A stretch of 64,000 nucleotides of DNA from Paenibacillus daejeonensis DSM 15491 (GTDB lineage: Bacteria > Bacillota > Bacilli > Paenibacillales > Paenibacillaceae). Numbering within the stretch: position 1 is the stretch's first letter; each line of letters begins with the position of its first letter. The DNA lies in the NCBI RefSeq assembly GCF_000378385.1, contig NZ_KB899660.1:186001-250000 (forward strand), in the 5' to 3' direction. The position numbers and the translations under genes were made by a program. The notes below the pieces were generated by a model. The model saw nothing but the letters and a program-made list of their open reading frames with translations, searched no databases and was not told the origin of the DNA. Below, one piece after another: positions 8,468-17,050 of this stretch.

Positions 8468-9334
8468 TTAGCGATCTTTCCAGCCAGCCATCAGCTTGCG
8501 CTCCACCTTCGCCACCAGCTGATACATCATGGCCGCCACAATGGCGATGACGATCAGTGACGAGAGCACAAGGGTGAAGTTGAACACCTGGAAACCATAG
8601 ATGATCAGATAGCCCAGCCCTGACTTGGCAACCAGGAACTCGCCGACAATGACCCCAATCCAGGCCAGCCCGACATTCACCTTGAGTGTCGAGATAATAA
8701 CCGGATAGGAATCCGGGAGCACGGCCTCGCGGAATACCTGGCTGCGCTTGGCGCCGAACAGCTGCATCACCTTGATATAGTTCGGGTCGACCTCACGGAA
8801 CCGGTTGTAGATAACCAGCGTGGTAATAATCACGGTAATAGACAAGGTCGTCGCAACGATCGACAAGAACCCCGGCCCCAGGCTTACGATAAAAATAGGC
8901 CCTAGCGCGACCTTAGGCATGCTATTGAGCACGACCAGATACGGATCAGCAACGCGTGAGACAAACGGAAACCACCAGAGCAAGGCGGCCAGCATCGCCC
9001 CGCCAATCGTTCCTAGTAGGAAACCTACAACCGTCTCGGTTACGGTGACCGCAATATGTGGCGGCAGCGTGCCGTCGGCGAGCGTTGTCCAGAGATGCTG
9101 GCCAATCCGGCTGGGATAACTGAACAGCAAGACGTCAATCCAGCCCAATCGGCCAGCTGCCTCCCACCAGCCCAGGAACATGGCCAAGAGAGCCAACTGT
9201 ACCGCATGTACGGCAGCTGTCCGTCGTCTTGCTCGGCGCCGGAAGTCCAGATGCAGCTGCCGCAGCCAGCCGGCCTGCTCAGCATCCACTTGGTTCGCTT
9301 GCTGCGCCGATTTATTCAGCCGTTGACTCTTCAC
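8468..9334 (-). CDS. ABC importer permease, NitT/TauT type
   Basis: This is the inner-membrane permease of a nitrate/sulfonate/thiamine-precursor class ABC importer, 288 residues from the chosen start. A basic cytoplasmic N-terminus (R-R-R-A-R-R-R-T) leads into about six membrane helices. The BPD_transp_1 coupling loop is near E-A-V-L-P-D-S-Y-P-V-I. The longest frame begins at 9391, but I prefer the GTG at 9332-9334, which has GGAAGGAG about 9 bases upstream and overlaps the end of the ATPase gene by 23 bases. It is the last gene of a three-gene operon (binding protein, ATPase, permease). The substrate cannot be read from sequence; homologous systems such as ytlABCD-type ones are candidates. 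Confidence 0.87.
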   Translation of the reverse strand: MKSQRLNKSAQQANQVDAEQAGWLRQLHLDFRRRARRRTAAVHAVQLALLAMFLGWWEAAGRLGWIDVLLFSYPSRIGQHLWTTLADGTLPPHIAVTVTETVVGFLLGTIGGAMLAALLWWFPFVSRVADPYLVVLNSMPKVALGPIFIVSLGPGFLSIVATTLSITVIITTLVIYNRFREVDPNYIKVMQLFGAKRSQVFREAVLPDSYPVIISTLKVNVGLAWIGVIVGEFLVAKSGLGYLIIYGFQVFNFTLVLSSLIVIAIVAAMMYQLVAKVERKLMAGWKDR

Positions 9335-10115
9335 TACGCTCCACTCCTTCCTCTCCGGCGTCCAGCTCTTCCCAGATGGCATCGAAGACATCCTGGAAGC
9401 TCGGGTGCCTGCGGGCAGCGGTTGGCAGCTGCTGCTTCAGCTCACGAGGGATGTGGAAGATCTGCCGGATCCGTCCCGGACGGCTGCCGAGGACGATCAC
9501 ACGATCGCTCATCGCCGCGGCTTCAGCCAGATCATGCGTAACCAGCACTGCCGTCTTGCCCAGCCGCCGCAGTGTACGTTGGACCAGATCCTCCAACTGC
9601 AGCTTGATCTGCATATCGAGCGCCGAGAACGGCTCATCCAGCAGCAGCACCTCGGGCTCCGTCGCCAGGGTGCGGACAAGTGCCACCCGTTGGCGCATGC
9701 CGCCGGACAGCTCATGCGGATAACGCTCCTCCGTCCCCCCAAGCTCCATCTCCTCCAGCAGACGCCGAACACCAGCTTTCCGCTCAGCTGTCAGTTCGCC
9801 TCGTACTTCCAATCCCAACAGCGCGTTGTCCAGAATCGTGCGCCATGGGAACAGATAATCCTGCTGGAGCATGTATCCTACCTTGGGGGACGGTCCGTGC
9901 ACCGGCTGACCCGCCAGCAGAATCTCCCCCCGGGCGGGTAAGAACAAGCCAGCCAGCAAACTCAGCACAGTCGTCTTGCCGCAGCCGCTTGGGCCGACCA
10001 GGCTGACGAACTCGCCTTTGCCCACCATCAGCTCCATCCCTTCAACCGCGAGGGAGGCGCCTTTATCGTTGACATACACATGCGATACATTGCGCAGTTC
10101 AAGCATTGGCTTCAT
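9312..10115 (-). CDS. ABC importer ATP-binding protein, NitT/TauT type
   Basis: The 267-residue ATPase powers the importer encoded with the permease and binding protein either side. It shows Walker A GPSGCGKTT, a Q-loop (L-Q-Q-D-Y-L-F-P-W-R), signature L-S-G-G-M-R-Q-R, Walker B L-L-L-D-E-P-F-S-A-L-D and the switch His (V-T-H-D-L-A-E-A). The F-P-W-R-T sequence after the Q-loop is typical of SsuB/TauB-like proteins. The ATG at 10113-10115 follows GGGAGGAG by 6 bases; the upstream frame extension has no support. About 93 bases separate it from the binding-protein gene. Confidence 0.92.
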   Translation of the reverse strand: MKPMLELRNVSHVYVNDKGASLAVEGMELMVGKGEFVSLVGPSGCGKTTVLSLLAGLFLPARGEILLAGQPVHGPSPKVGYMLQQDYLFPWRTILDNALLGLEVRGELTAERKAGVRRLLEEMELGGTEERYPHELSGGMRQRVALVRTLATEPEVLLLDEPFSALDMQIKLQLEDLVQRTLRRLGKTAVLVTHDLAEAAAMSDRVIVLGSRPGRIRQIFHIPRELKQQLPTAARRHPSFQDVFDAIWEELDAGEEGVERSEESTAE

Positions 10116-10208
10116 CTGCAGCTCCTCCCTTCCATTGCGGTTCAAACATGCTTCTGCCAGGCCACAGCGTACTTGAGGCTGTTGGCCTGGACAGATTCGC
10201 GGATAGGA

Positions 10209-11225
10209 TTAAGGCCCTGCCACCTCTTGAATCGCCTGCTCGGCGAAGCTGGTATCCACCAGTGTTTCGTGCGCGACACGCTCCTGCAGCTCTCTGGCCG
10301 ATTCCATCACATCCAGCAGATTGTTCCACTCTGCTTCATCGACGATCGGATCGCTGGCGTACGAGCCCTGATTTTTGTACCGGTCGATGACCATAATGAC
10401 AAGCTCGCGGTCGGTATCGTCAAAGAACGGCAGCACGCTATCTGCGATGACGCCGCTGTCCTGCTCCATCACCCACAGCTGGGCCTTGTGAATGGCACGG
10501 GTAAAGGCTGCTATCGCCTCGCCGTTATCCTTCAGATAGCTCGACTTCGCCATAAATACGGTATAAGGAAGATTTCCGCTCTCCTCACCGAAGGAGGCAA
10601 CCACATGCCCACGGCCCTCTTGCTCGAAGATCGAAGCCTGAGGCTCGAACAGCTGCACATACTCGCCTGTACCCGAGGCGAACGCCGCAGGAATGTTGGC
10701 GAAGTCAATGTTCTGAATGAGCTCCAGATCAGCTTGCGGGTCAATGCCATGTTTCTTCAGTGTGAATTCGCCAGCCATTTGGGGCATGCCGCCTTTTCTT
10801 TGGCCGAGGAACGTGGTTCCAACCAGTGACTGCCAGTCAAATGCGTCATCTGCTTCGCGAGCAACAAGGAACGTGCCGTCCGTTTGCGTTAGCTGAGCAA
10901 AGTTAATGACGGGGTCCGTTGCACCTTGCTGTGCCACATAGATCGACGTCTCCGAGCCAACCAGTGCGATATCGATGCCGTCTGAGAGCAGCGCCGTCAT
11001 CGTCTTATCGCCCCCGAAGGTGGTGGTCAGCTCGACCTCCAGCCCCTCCTCCTCAAAAAAACCTTCGCTGATGGCTACATACTGCGGGGCATAGAACAAG
11101 GATCGGGTCACTTCACCCAAACTGATTTTTACCGTATCTTGCCCTTCCTTCTCCCCGCAGCTAACCACCAGCGCACCGATCATGAACACCACAACGACCA
11201 ATGCCGCTCCTATCCGCATGCGCAC
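10209..11225 (-). CDS. ABC importer substrate-binding lipoprotein (NMT1/SsuA-like)
   Basis: The 338-residue precursor has a signal peptide with a lipobox (A-L-V-V-S-C-G, Cys at 23), so it is expected to be anchored on the outer face of the membrane. The mature part has the NMT1/THI5-like pattern: S-L-F-Y-A-P-Q-Y-V-A near the start, then E-G-F-F-E-E-E-G-L-E-V-E-L, and D-I-A-L-V-G as the ligand-pocket loop. Such proteins bind taurine, sulfonates, nitrate or pyrimidine precursors. No TPP or other riboswitch is visible upstream, so a thiamine role is not supported. The GTG start has GGAGGG 6 to 7 bases upstream. It is the first gene of the operon. Confidence 0.88.
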   Translation of the reverse strand: MRMRIGAALVVVVFMIGALVVSCGEKEGQDTVKISLGEVTRSLFYAPQYVAISEGFFEEEGLEVELTTTFGGDKTMTALLSDGIDIALVGSETSIYVAQQGATDPVINFAQLTQTDGTFLVAREADDAFDWQSLVGTTFLGQRKGGMPQMAGEFTLKKHGIDPQADLELIQNIDFANIPAAFASGTGEYVQLFEPQASIFEQEGRGHVVASFGEESGNLPYTVFMAKSSYLKDNGEAIAAFTRAIHKAQLWVMEQDSGVIADSVLPFFDDTDRELVIMVIDRYKNQGSYASDPIVDEAEWNNLLDVMESARELQERVAHETLVDTSFAEQAIQEVAGP

Positions 11226-11335
11226 CCGAATCCCTCCACCTTGTTCATTTAGATACTCTCAGCCTATGCGGGCGAATGAGGGTTGGTGAGTGGATGGGGG
11301 CCTAGTAATTGTAGTAGCCTGTAGTCCTCGCACTG

Positions 11336-11365
11336 CCAATAAACATGATTTTTCATATACATTTG
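11336..11365. repeat. dispersed repeat, copy 1 (AATAAACATGATTTTTCATA core)
   Basis: A 30-base block with core AATAAACATGATTTTTCATA recurs at 14847-14875 with few changes. Both copies lie in non-coding DNA, and the loosely similar AT-rich tract after each carries GTGATTTTC and GAAATTTCA. The rest of the gap 11226-11557 is AT-rich DNA with no gene and no convincing terminator. Confidence 0.65.
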
Positions 11366-11557
11366 ACCCTCTAGGAAGCTTAGAGTTCAAATAAGTTTGA
11401 AATATCAAGCTTATGATGTGATTTTCTTGATTTTTTCTGAAATAAGGTCGAAATTTCAAATTCGTAGAGTGAATCTGGGTTAGTGGAAGCATGAAAAAGA
11501 ACCTGTAAAGGTTTCTGAACAGAATGAAGGAGCACCCCCTGGGGCGCTCCGGATTGA

Positions 11558-13213
11558 TTAATATCCAGCGAGCCATGGAGACAGCTCCAGACTCTCATCA
11601 CTCGTATTGACGGAATCCCCGACTGTAAATCCCGTCAGGTTCTGACTTCTGAAATTGATCGGTGCGGCGTCGATTGTGGTCACTAGTCCAGTCGTACGCC
11701 CGCCCAGCTCTGAGCCATTAACCTGGTTATAGACCGCAAGATGATAGACCGTATTGGCTAACAGCGTCACTGGCGCCAGCAGAGGCAAAGCAAACACGCC
11801 GCCTGTGATTTCGTCTACCTGCTCTGTTACACCGATAACCACTGAGATGTCCGGTGAGGTGGGCAGAAGCACCGCCATCTGAAAGGTACCGGTAATGTTG
11901 CCATCTTGGACAACATAGGCGGCAAGCGTCGAGATCGTCACCTCTTGTCCGTGAAAGACCAGGGCTCCTGTAGCCTGATTATTACCAGCTCCCTCATTGA
12001 ACGCGATGGCCGCATTGATATCGCCCAATCTCACGGTCTCTACCATGGTACTGCCTGAAGGTCCTGTGGCACCCGTCACTCCGGTCGCGCCAGTCGGCCC
12101 CGTCGAGCCATTCAAGCCCACCGCACCGGTTACGCCAGTGGCGCCTGTTGCACCTGTTGGGCCTGTAACACCAGCTGCTCCTGTTGCGCCTATGAGACCT
12201 GCAGGGCCTGTTGCACCGGTAACCCCCGCCAGTCCGATGGGACCTGTCGCACCTGGTGCTCCTGTGGAACCCGTTGCTCCTGTTGCGCCTGTTGGGCCTG
12301 TTGGGCCTGTTGGGCCGGACACACCAACGCCCGTGGCTCCTGTGAGACCTGCAGGTCCTGTTGCACCAGTAACCCCCGCCAGTCCGATGGGGCCTGTCGC
12401 ACCGGGTACTCCTGTGGAACCCGTCGCTCCTGTCACACCAGCAGTGCCGGTCACACCGGTTGGGCCTGTTATGCCGATGCCTGTTGCCCCTGTAGGACCC
12501 GTTACTCCTGTTACGCCTGGCAATCCGATGAGGCCCGTTGCTCCTGTAGCACCCGTTGCGCCAGCTAAGCCGGGTGCTCCTGTCACTCCAGTTGCACCCA
12601 TTAATCCGATCCCCGTCGCTCCGGTCGGACCTGGTGGACCAGTCGCTCCTGCAGCGCCTGCTGTGCCAGGTGCGCCGCTTGGGCCCGTGGCGCCAACTAC
12701 GCCTTGTGCTCCTGTCACTCCGATTCCGGTGGCTCCAGTCGGTCCCGGTGGACCAGTCACTCCTGCTGCTCCTACTGCTCCCGCTGTGCCGGGCTCCCCT
12801 TGGGGACCGGAAGGCCCCGGAATTCCGGCTGCACCCGGTACACCTGACGGACCTTGTGGTCCTTCTTCTCCCCTTAGTCCAGCAGGCCCCTGGGGACCCA
12901 TGGGACCTTGAGGGCCCTGAATACCAGGCTGGCCATTCAGACCCTGCGCACCTGTGGCACCGGACAAACCTTGGGGACCGTTTGCTCCCGTGGCCCCCGC
13001 CACGCCTGGCGGACCTGCTGGGCCTCTCGGACCAGGCTCGCCGGGCATGCCTCTTCTCCCTGGTCTTCCCCGTTTACAGGATCTGCAGGCAACCTCCGTT
13101 GTCCCTGGTGTACAAATCCATGAAGTCTTTGGTTTTGCGGCAGATTTTTTTGGACGCTTGATGTCTTTGCACGAACGTTGGGATTTTCGAATTCTGGATG
13201 CCTTTTCCGACAA
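11558..13213 (-). CDS. collagen-like (Gly-X-Y repeat) surface protein
   Basis: A basic N-terminal segment with Cys residues (W-I-C-T-P-G, C-R-S-C-K-R-G) leads into about 110 Gly-X-Y triplets. Many are G-A-T-G-P-T and G-P-T-G-A-T, as in bacterial collagen-like proteins of spores and cell surfaces. A C-terminal domain of about 140 residues without triplets is predicted to be beta-rich, probably the trimerisation or binding head. No signal peptide or exosporium leader is obvious. The longest frame begins at a GTG at 13249, but that codon sits against the Shine-Dalgarno and inside a hairpin stem. I prefer the TTG at 13213, with AAGGAA 8 bases upstream. It lies downstream of a sigma/anti-sigma pair and may be its target or co-transcribed. 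The repeat tract contains a recent 150-bp internal duplication. Confidence 0.85.
   Translation of the reverse strand: MSEKASRIRKSQRSCKDIKRPKKSAAKPKTSWICTPGTTEVACRSCKRGRPGRRGMPGEPGPRGPAGPPGVAGATGANGPQGLSGATGAQGLNGQPGIQGPQGPMGPQGPAGLRGEEGPQGPSGVPGAAGIPGPSGPQGEPGTAGAVGAAGVTGPPGPTGATGIGVTGAQGVVGATGPSGAPGTAGAAGATGPPGPTGATGIGLMGATGVTGAPGLAGATGATGATGLIGLPGVTGVTGPTGATGIGITGPTGVTGTAGVTGATGSTGVPGATGPIGLAGVTGATGPAGLTGATGVGVSGPTGPTGPTGATGATGSTGAPGATGPIGLAGVTGATGPAGLIGATGAAGVTGPTGATGATGVTGAVGLNGSTGPTGATGVTGATGPSGSTMVETVRLGDINAAIAFNEGAGNNQATGALVFHGQEVTISTLAAYVVQDGNITGTFQMAVLLPTSPDISVVIGVTEQVDEITGGVFALPLLAPVTLLANTVYHLAVYNQVNGSELGGRTTGLVTTIDAAPINFRSQNLTGFTVGDSVNTSDESLELSPWLAGY
12191..12435 (-). repeat. 150-bp duplicated units inside the collagen-like tract
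   Basis: Two near-identical blocks of about 95 bases begin at 12192 and 12342, exactly 150 bp (50 codons) apart. Both include GAGACCTGCAGG and AACCCCCGCCAGTCCGATGG (read on +). The remaining triplets differ more, so this pair is probably a recent in-frame expansion. Confidence 0.75.
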
Positions 13214-13243
13214 ACGGAGTTTCCTTATTTGCTCACTACCCGG

Positions 13244-13291
13244 CCACACCTCCCCACGGCAGCATATGATTCAGCCAATGCGGAGGTGTGG
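13244..13291 (-). promoter_or_regulatory. leader hairpin enclosing the collagen-like gene's Shine-Dalgarno
   Basis: On the minus strand CCACACCTCC (13282-13291) is perfectly complementary to GGAGGTGTGG (13244-13253), across a 28-base loop. The downstream arm contains the only strong GGGGAGG in the leader. The element sits entirely within the short gap after the anti-sigma gene. No T-run follows, so it looks more like a translation-occluding or mRNA-processing structure than a terminator. Confidence 0.6.
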
Positions 13292-13299
13292 ACAGTAGT

Positions 13300-14043
13300 C
13301 TAGCTCGCGCCTAGTGACCAGCTCAGGCCAAGCTTATTCAGATAAGGCTCAGTAGCTTCTCTCAAGCCTTTCACATCCTCAAACTGTTCATCAGTCAGTG
13401 GCTCATTTCTAGTGAGCATGTCCTGATAGACCCGGATTTGATCATACAACAGTGTAAATCGTTCATAATCTTCAGCCGTCAACAATTCTTCTGCTTTTGC
13501 TAGCTGCGCCTCCCAGTGAGCGTTCCGATCATCCAGGTCAGGTGGCACATCGCTGTTCTGGGACGCCTCCAGCTGGGTCACGAAAGGCTCCAATTGCTCA
13601 AGATAGGCCGCATACTGTTCCTGGATGTCCGCACTCCAATTCTCCGGGTTCAAGTTCCCCTGGCTGTCTGCATGTAACGTGGCGAATTGGCCTACTTGCT
13701 GTAGCACGGCCAAGAAAGCATCGAACTCTTCCTCCGTAAAATGATCCCGGGATTCCTGCAGCTTCGCCTCCAGGCGCTCATAGCCTTCAGCAGTCCCGCC
13801 CATCTCTATGAGTTGCTGCTTTGAACCGTAAATGGAATCCGCCAAATACGTGTACCCCGCATATGCGCCAGTCGGTAAGATGACCGCCGCTGCGATGATC
13901 GTCACCATTAACCACTTGCGTCCTTTCATTCGCCCACCTCTTCCTTTGATCTGGTCCATCAGACTGTCCTTCATCTCCGGCGGGGGCGTCACCCCTGCAG
14001 ACTCTTCGCGATAGGCTTTGCGCAGCCGGTCTTCAAATTTCAT
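13300..14043 (-). CDS. anti-sigma factor, DUF3600-like membrane protein
   Basis: The 247-residue protein has a charged cytoplasmic N-terminus of about 45 residues, which would hold the sigma factor. One membrane helix follows (W-L-M-V-T-I-I-A-A-A-V-I-L-P-T-G-A-Y, about residues 44-64). A largely helical acidic domain outside the membrane completes it. The D-R-L-R-K-A-Y-R-E-E start and overall layout fit the DUF3600 family, which is paired with ECF sigma factors in Paenibacillaceae. It overlaps the sigma gene by 11 bases, so the two are translationally coupled. The outer domain is the probable sensor; its signal is unknown. Confidence 0.8.
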   Translation of the reverse strand: MKFEDRLRKAYREESAGVTPPPEMKDSLMDQIKGRGGRMKGRKWLMVTIIAAAVILPTGAYAGYTYLADSIYGSKQQLIEMGGTAEGYERLEAKLQESRDHFTEEEFDAFLAVLQQVGQFATLHADSQGNLNPENWSADIQEQYAAYLEQLEPFVTQLEASQNSDVPPDLDDRNAHWEAQLAKAEELLTAEDYERFTLLYDQIRVYQDMLTRNEPLTDEQFEDVKGLREATEPYLNKLGLSWSLGAS

Positions 14044-14614
14044 GGAGCTCCCCCACCTTTCCGTTCATTTCATGTGTCTTGTACTGCTTGCGGAGCTTGG
14101 ACAAGCCCGCATGAATCCGGGATTTCACGGTACCCACCGGAATGTCCAGGATCTCTGCAATTTCTTCCTGAGTGTACTCGCTCAAATAGTGCAGAGTGAT
14201 CACCTGCTGCAGCTTGAACGACAGCCTACTGACGCCTTCGAGCAGCGCGCGATTCGTCAGGTGGTCAACCACCTCACCGGAAAAATCCTCCTCGCGCCGG
14301 TCATGAAGCCGCTCCGACCGCCCTGAGAATCGGAACTGCATCCATCGCCCCCGCCGATAGCTCCGCACCTGCCGCATCACCACGCCCATCAGCCACGGTC
14401 GCAAGGGGCGTGATGGGTCATACAAGCGAAGCGAGCGATGAAACTGTAAATAGCTATCCTGCACAATGTCCTCGGTATCCGCGCGGTTGCCCACCAGATA
14501 GTACACAGTCCGGTACACATCCTTGACCGTGCGCTCGTAAATCTGCCCATACGCCTCATCCTGTCCGGCCAACACCAGCTTCGCTAGCCGCTCTAGGTCG
14601 TTCCCCCCGCTCAT
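14033..14614 (-). CDS. ECF-type RNA polymerase sigma factor
   Basis: The 193-residue protein has the two-domain ECF layout. Region 2 spans about 10-85, with D-V-Y-R-T-V-Y-Y-L-V and the A-D-T-E-D-I-V-Q-D-S-Y core-binding helix. Region 4 spans about 120-180, with L-S-F-K-L-Q-Q-V-I-T-L-H-Y, Y-T-Q-E-E-I-A-E-I-L and the recognition helix V-G-T-V-K-S-R-I-H-A. The ATG follows GGAGGGGAG. It is the first gene of an operon with the anti-sigma. No perfect copy of the ECF promoter found at 18277 lies upstream, although GGAAAACTTTTTT at about -85 resembles its -35 half. Confidence 0.92.
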   Translation of the reverse strand: MSGGNDLERLAKLVLAGQDEAYGQIYERTVKDVYRTVYYLVGNRADTEDIVQDSYLQFHRSLRLYDPSRPLRPWLMGVVMRQVRSYRRGRWMQFRFSGRSERLHDRREEDFSGEVVDHLTNRALLEGVSRLSFKLQQVITLHYLSEYTQEEIAEILDIPVGTVKSRIHAGLSKLRKQYKTHEMNGKVGELHEI

Positions 14615-14733
14615 GCGTCATCTCCCCTCCCCCTTACACCCTCTATTCGCATAAGCGTCTCATATCGTTCGATGGTTGGCAAAAAAGTTTTCCTATGAAA
14701 CCTTGGAATTAGGTGCCGTTCGAGGCGGAACGC

Positions 14734-14759
14734 CAAAAAGCCGTCGCAAGGACGGCTTT
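14734..14759 (-). terminator. possible terminator downstream of the M32 carboxypeptidase gene
   Basis: AAAGCCGTC and GACGGCTTT form a 9-bp stem with a 4-base loop, followed on the minus strand by TTTTTGGCG. It lies about 245 bases after the carboxypeptidase stop and before the sigma operon, and would insulate the two. Confidence 0.55.
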
Positions 14760-14846
14760 GACTTAAATGGGTCTAGGGTTTGGTTTTCCTTCCGGGCGCG
14801 GCTCCCAGCGCGCGGGGGCAGGCGGCAGAACGATGGTCCAGCGACC

Positions 14847-14970
14847 AATAAACATGATTTTTCATATCTATTTGGCTTCAGAACGTGATTTTCGTCGATT
14901 AAGACTGAAATTTCATGCTTATTTCCCAATTTTTCTTGTGGAAGGCCCAAATGTATATGAATTTTCATAT
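14847..14970. repeat. dispersed repeat, copy 2, with terminal inverted arms
   Basis: The left arm (14853-14875, CATGATTTTTCATAT then ATTTGG) recurs in inverted form at 14947-14970 (CCAAAT then ATATGA and TTTTCATA). This gives an element of about 120 bp with imperfect inverted ends. The left arm matches the block at 11336-11365. It lies in the 387-bp gene-free stretch 14615-15001. A small MITE-like or structured extragenic repeat fits; no target-site duplication was seen. Confidence 0.6.
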
Positions 14971-15001
14971 TCATTCCGGTGAAGACTCTGAATGCATCAC
15001 C

Positions 15002-16507
15002 CTACAGGCGGTAAATGTCTGCATACTTGCTCTTTAAGTATGCGACAAGGTGAGACGAATCCAGTGGTTTTCCTGTGACACGTTGGATGATCTCCGATGG
15101 CGATTGCTGTTTACCGTATTGGTAAATCTGCTCGGTTAGCCATTCTTTGATTGGCAGCAGATCACCCTTGGTCACCAGCTCCTGAATTGGCAAATGATGC
15201 TGCATCGTATCTGCGAATTGAGCAGCATACATGTTGCCCAGTGCGTACGAAGGGAAATAGCCAAAAGCTCCGCCCGACCAATGCACATCCTGAAGCACAC
15301 CTTCGCGGTTATCCGGCGGGGTGATACCCAGGTATTCCTTGTACTTGGCATTCCACAGCTCTGGCAGCTCGGCAGCGCGGACGCCGTCATTGAAGATCGC
15401 TTTCTCCATCTCGTAGCGGATAATAATATGGAGGTTGTACGTCAGCTCGTCGGCTTCGATCCGAATGAGCGACGGCTGCACAACGTTGGTCGCCCGATAA
15501 AAGTCCTCGACCGGCACATTCAACTGGCCCGGGAAGCGGGCTTGCAGCTCATGGTAGTAACGCTCCCAGAACGGTCGGCTGCGGCCGATCATATTCTCCC
15601 AGAAGCGGGACTGCGACTCGTGAATGCCCATCGACGTTCCTTCAGAGAGGGAGGTGCCGATCAGCTCCTTGCGAATATTTTGCTCATACAGGGCATGCCC
15701 GCCCTCATGAATCGTACCGAACAGCGCGCTCGTCACGTCCTCCGGCAGGTATCGTGTCGTAATCCGCACATCACCCGGACTAAGGCCCGTCGCGAACGGA
15801 TGCACACTCTCATCCAGACGCCCCGCTTCGAAGTCGTAGCCCATCTGATTGAGGATGAAGAGACTGAAGTCTTTCTGTGCGTCCTTGGCAAAGCTCTGAC
15901 GCAAGAAGCCTGTCTCCGGCTGATGCGGCGATGCGGCGATCGCAGAAGCCAGCGGCACCAGCTCCTCACGCAGCCCGCCGAATACGCGGTCCAGCTCCTC
16001 CGTCGTCATCCCTGGCTCATATTGATCCAGCAAGGTATCGTAGCGCGTGCCCTGCACACCCCAACGATCAATGAAATCATCGGTCATTGTAATGATGCGC
16101 TCCAGATACGGTTGAAAGCCTGCATAGTCGTTTTTCTCTTTGGCCACTTCCCAGAATGATTCGGCCTGCGAGGTCAACACGACATACTCCTGATGTAGCT
16201 TGGCTGGAATCTTGCGGTTACGCTCGAAGTCCTTGGTCGATTCACGAACGAGGGCGAGATCGATCTCACCCAGTTCAGCCTGGGCGTCGGGCTGACTCAG
16301 CCGTTGCAGCAGCTCGCCATATTCTTCTGAGGTCGAGAGGCGAAACATTTCTGCGGATAACACACCAATCGCTTCCGAACGGCTCTCCACGCCTTTGGCT
16401 GGCGCCCCTGTGCGCAGATCCCAATAGAGGACACCCAACGCTTCGCTATAGCTCTTGATCGTGCGGTCCAGCTCGCGGAACCGCTCCCGGCTTTTCTCCA
16501 CTGTCAT
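15002..16507 (-). CDS. M32 family metallocarboxypeptidase (carboxypeptidase Taq type)
   Basis: This cytoplasmic zinc enzyme removes C-terminal residues from peptides. The 501-residue product has the family length and the zinc motif H-E-G-G-H near residue 267, with a downstream Glu ligand in G-I-H-E-S-Q-S-R-F-W-E-N. Both are diagnostic of M32. Other conserved blocks are the N-terminal Y-W-D-L-R-T-G-A-P and the D-V-R-I-T-T-R-Y substrate loop. The ATG at 16505-16507 has AGGTG 5 bases upstream, and I prefer it to a GTG five codons earlier that has no ribosome site. No signal peptide is present. The gene stands alone. Confidence 0.95.
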   Translation of the reverse strand: MTVEKSRERFRELDRTIKSYSEALGVLYWDLRTGAPAKGVESRSEAIGVLSAEMFRLSTSEEYGELLQRLSQPDAQAELGEIDLALVRESTKDFERNRKIPAKLHQEYVVLTSQAESFWEVAKEKNDYAGFQPYLERIITMTDDFIDRWGVQGTRYDTLLDQYEPGMTTEELDRVFGGLREELVPLASAIAASPHQPETGFLRQSFAKDAQKDFSLFILNQMGYDFEAGRLDESVHPFATGLSPGDVRITTRYLPEDVTSALFGTIHEGGHALYEQNIRKELIGTSLSEGTSMGIHESQSRFWENMIGRSRPFWERYYHELQARFPGQLNVPVEDFYRATNVVQPSLIRIEADELTYNLHIIIRYEMEKAIFNDGVRAAELPELWNAKYKEYLGITPPDNREGVLQDVHWSGGAFGYFPSYALGNMYAAQFADTMQHHLPIQELVTKGDLLPIKEWLTEQIYQYGKQQSPSEIIQRVTGKPLDSSHLVAYLKSKYADIYRL

Positions 16508-16669
16508 TATCGCACCTACCACCTTTGTATGTAGATTTGCTCCTCTTGATCATACTTTTTACAATCTATATAATCAACTAGTAGCACGCTCCTTCAATAA
16601 CGTTCCGATGGGCGTTAGGAGTGGATTGGGCTTACGACCGCTGTTGTTTCAATTGAAGGGGGAATGAAT

Positions 16670-16996
16670 ATGCGTATTCAGTTTACAGCATCGGCGGTAG
16701 CCAAGCTCCAGCCTGAGTTGGATGCCGGCAAGCTGCTGAAGCTGCTCTATGATACCGAAGGCTGCGGCTGTGTCGTTAGCGGTGTGCCTGCGCTGCAATT
16801 GCTGGATAAGCCGGGCGAGCATGATGTTCAGGGTGAGGGAGATCCGCTGCCCTTCCTGCATGAACCGCGCTTTGATGTGTTTTTTGAACCACAGCTTAAG
16901 GTCGACTATGACACGAATCGCGGCCAATTTGCTCTGAAAAGCGACAGCCAGATCTACACAAATCAGCTCCAACTGGTTCGGGGACAAGCTGTCTAA
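16670..16996 (+). CDS. HesB-like iron-sulfur biosynthesis family protein (YqkB-like)
   Basis: The 108-residue protein resembles the short HesB/IscA-like proteins of Bacillales. It shares the E-G-C-G-C-V-V-S-G segment and a compact all-beta pattern. It has a single C-x-C pair rather than the three Cys of canonical IscA, so iron-sulfur carrier function is uncertain. I choose the second ATG (16670) because GAAGGGGG lies 7 bases upstream; the first ATG is only 1 to 2 bases from that site. It diverges from the carboxypeptidase gene and precedes the carbonic anhydrase gene, with a 54-base gap. Confidence 0.8.
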   Translation: MRIQFTASAVAKLQPELDAGKLLKLLYDTEGCGCVVSGVPALQLLDKPGEHDVQGEGDPLPFLHEPRFDVFFEPQLKVDYDTNRGQFALKSDSQIYTNQLQLVRGQAV

Positions 16997-17050
16997 CAAC
17001 GGGTTCATGGACATAAGCTAGTTAAATGAAGCGATACAAGGGAGAGGTTC

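Noticed and set aside
10209-11225. Thiamine-precursor uptake by the NitT/TauT-type importer
   Set aside because: The binding-protein fold fits several substrates, and no TPP riboswitch or thi gene is visible; the substrate is left open.
11997-12911. Long plus-strand reading frame rich in Pro-Val-Ala
   Set aside because: It is the antisense shadow of the Gly-X-Y collagen tract; it has no ribosome site and its composition is a mirror of the coding strand.
14693-14974. Minus-strand 93-codon frame spanning the dispersed repeat
   Set aside because: It reads through a terminator-like hairpin and a repeat, and lacks a ribosome site; the similarity to the frame at 11259 comes from the repeat.
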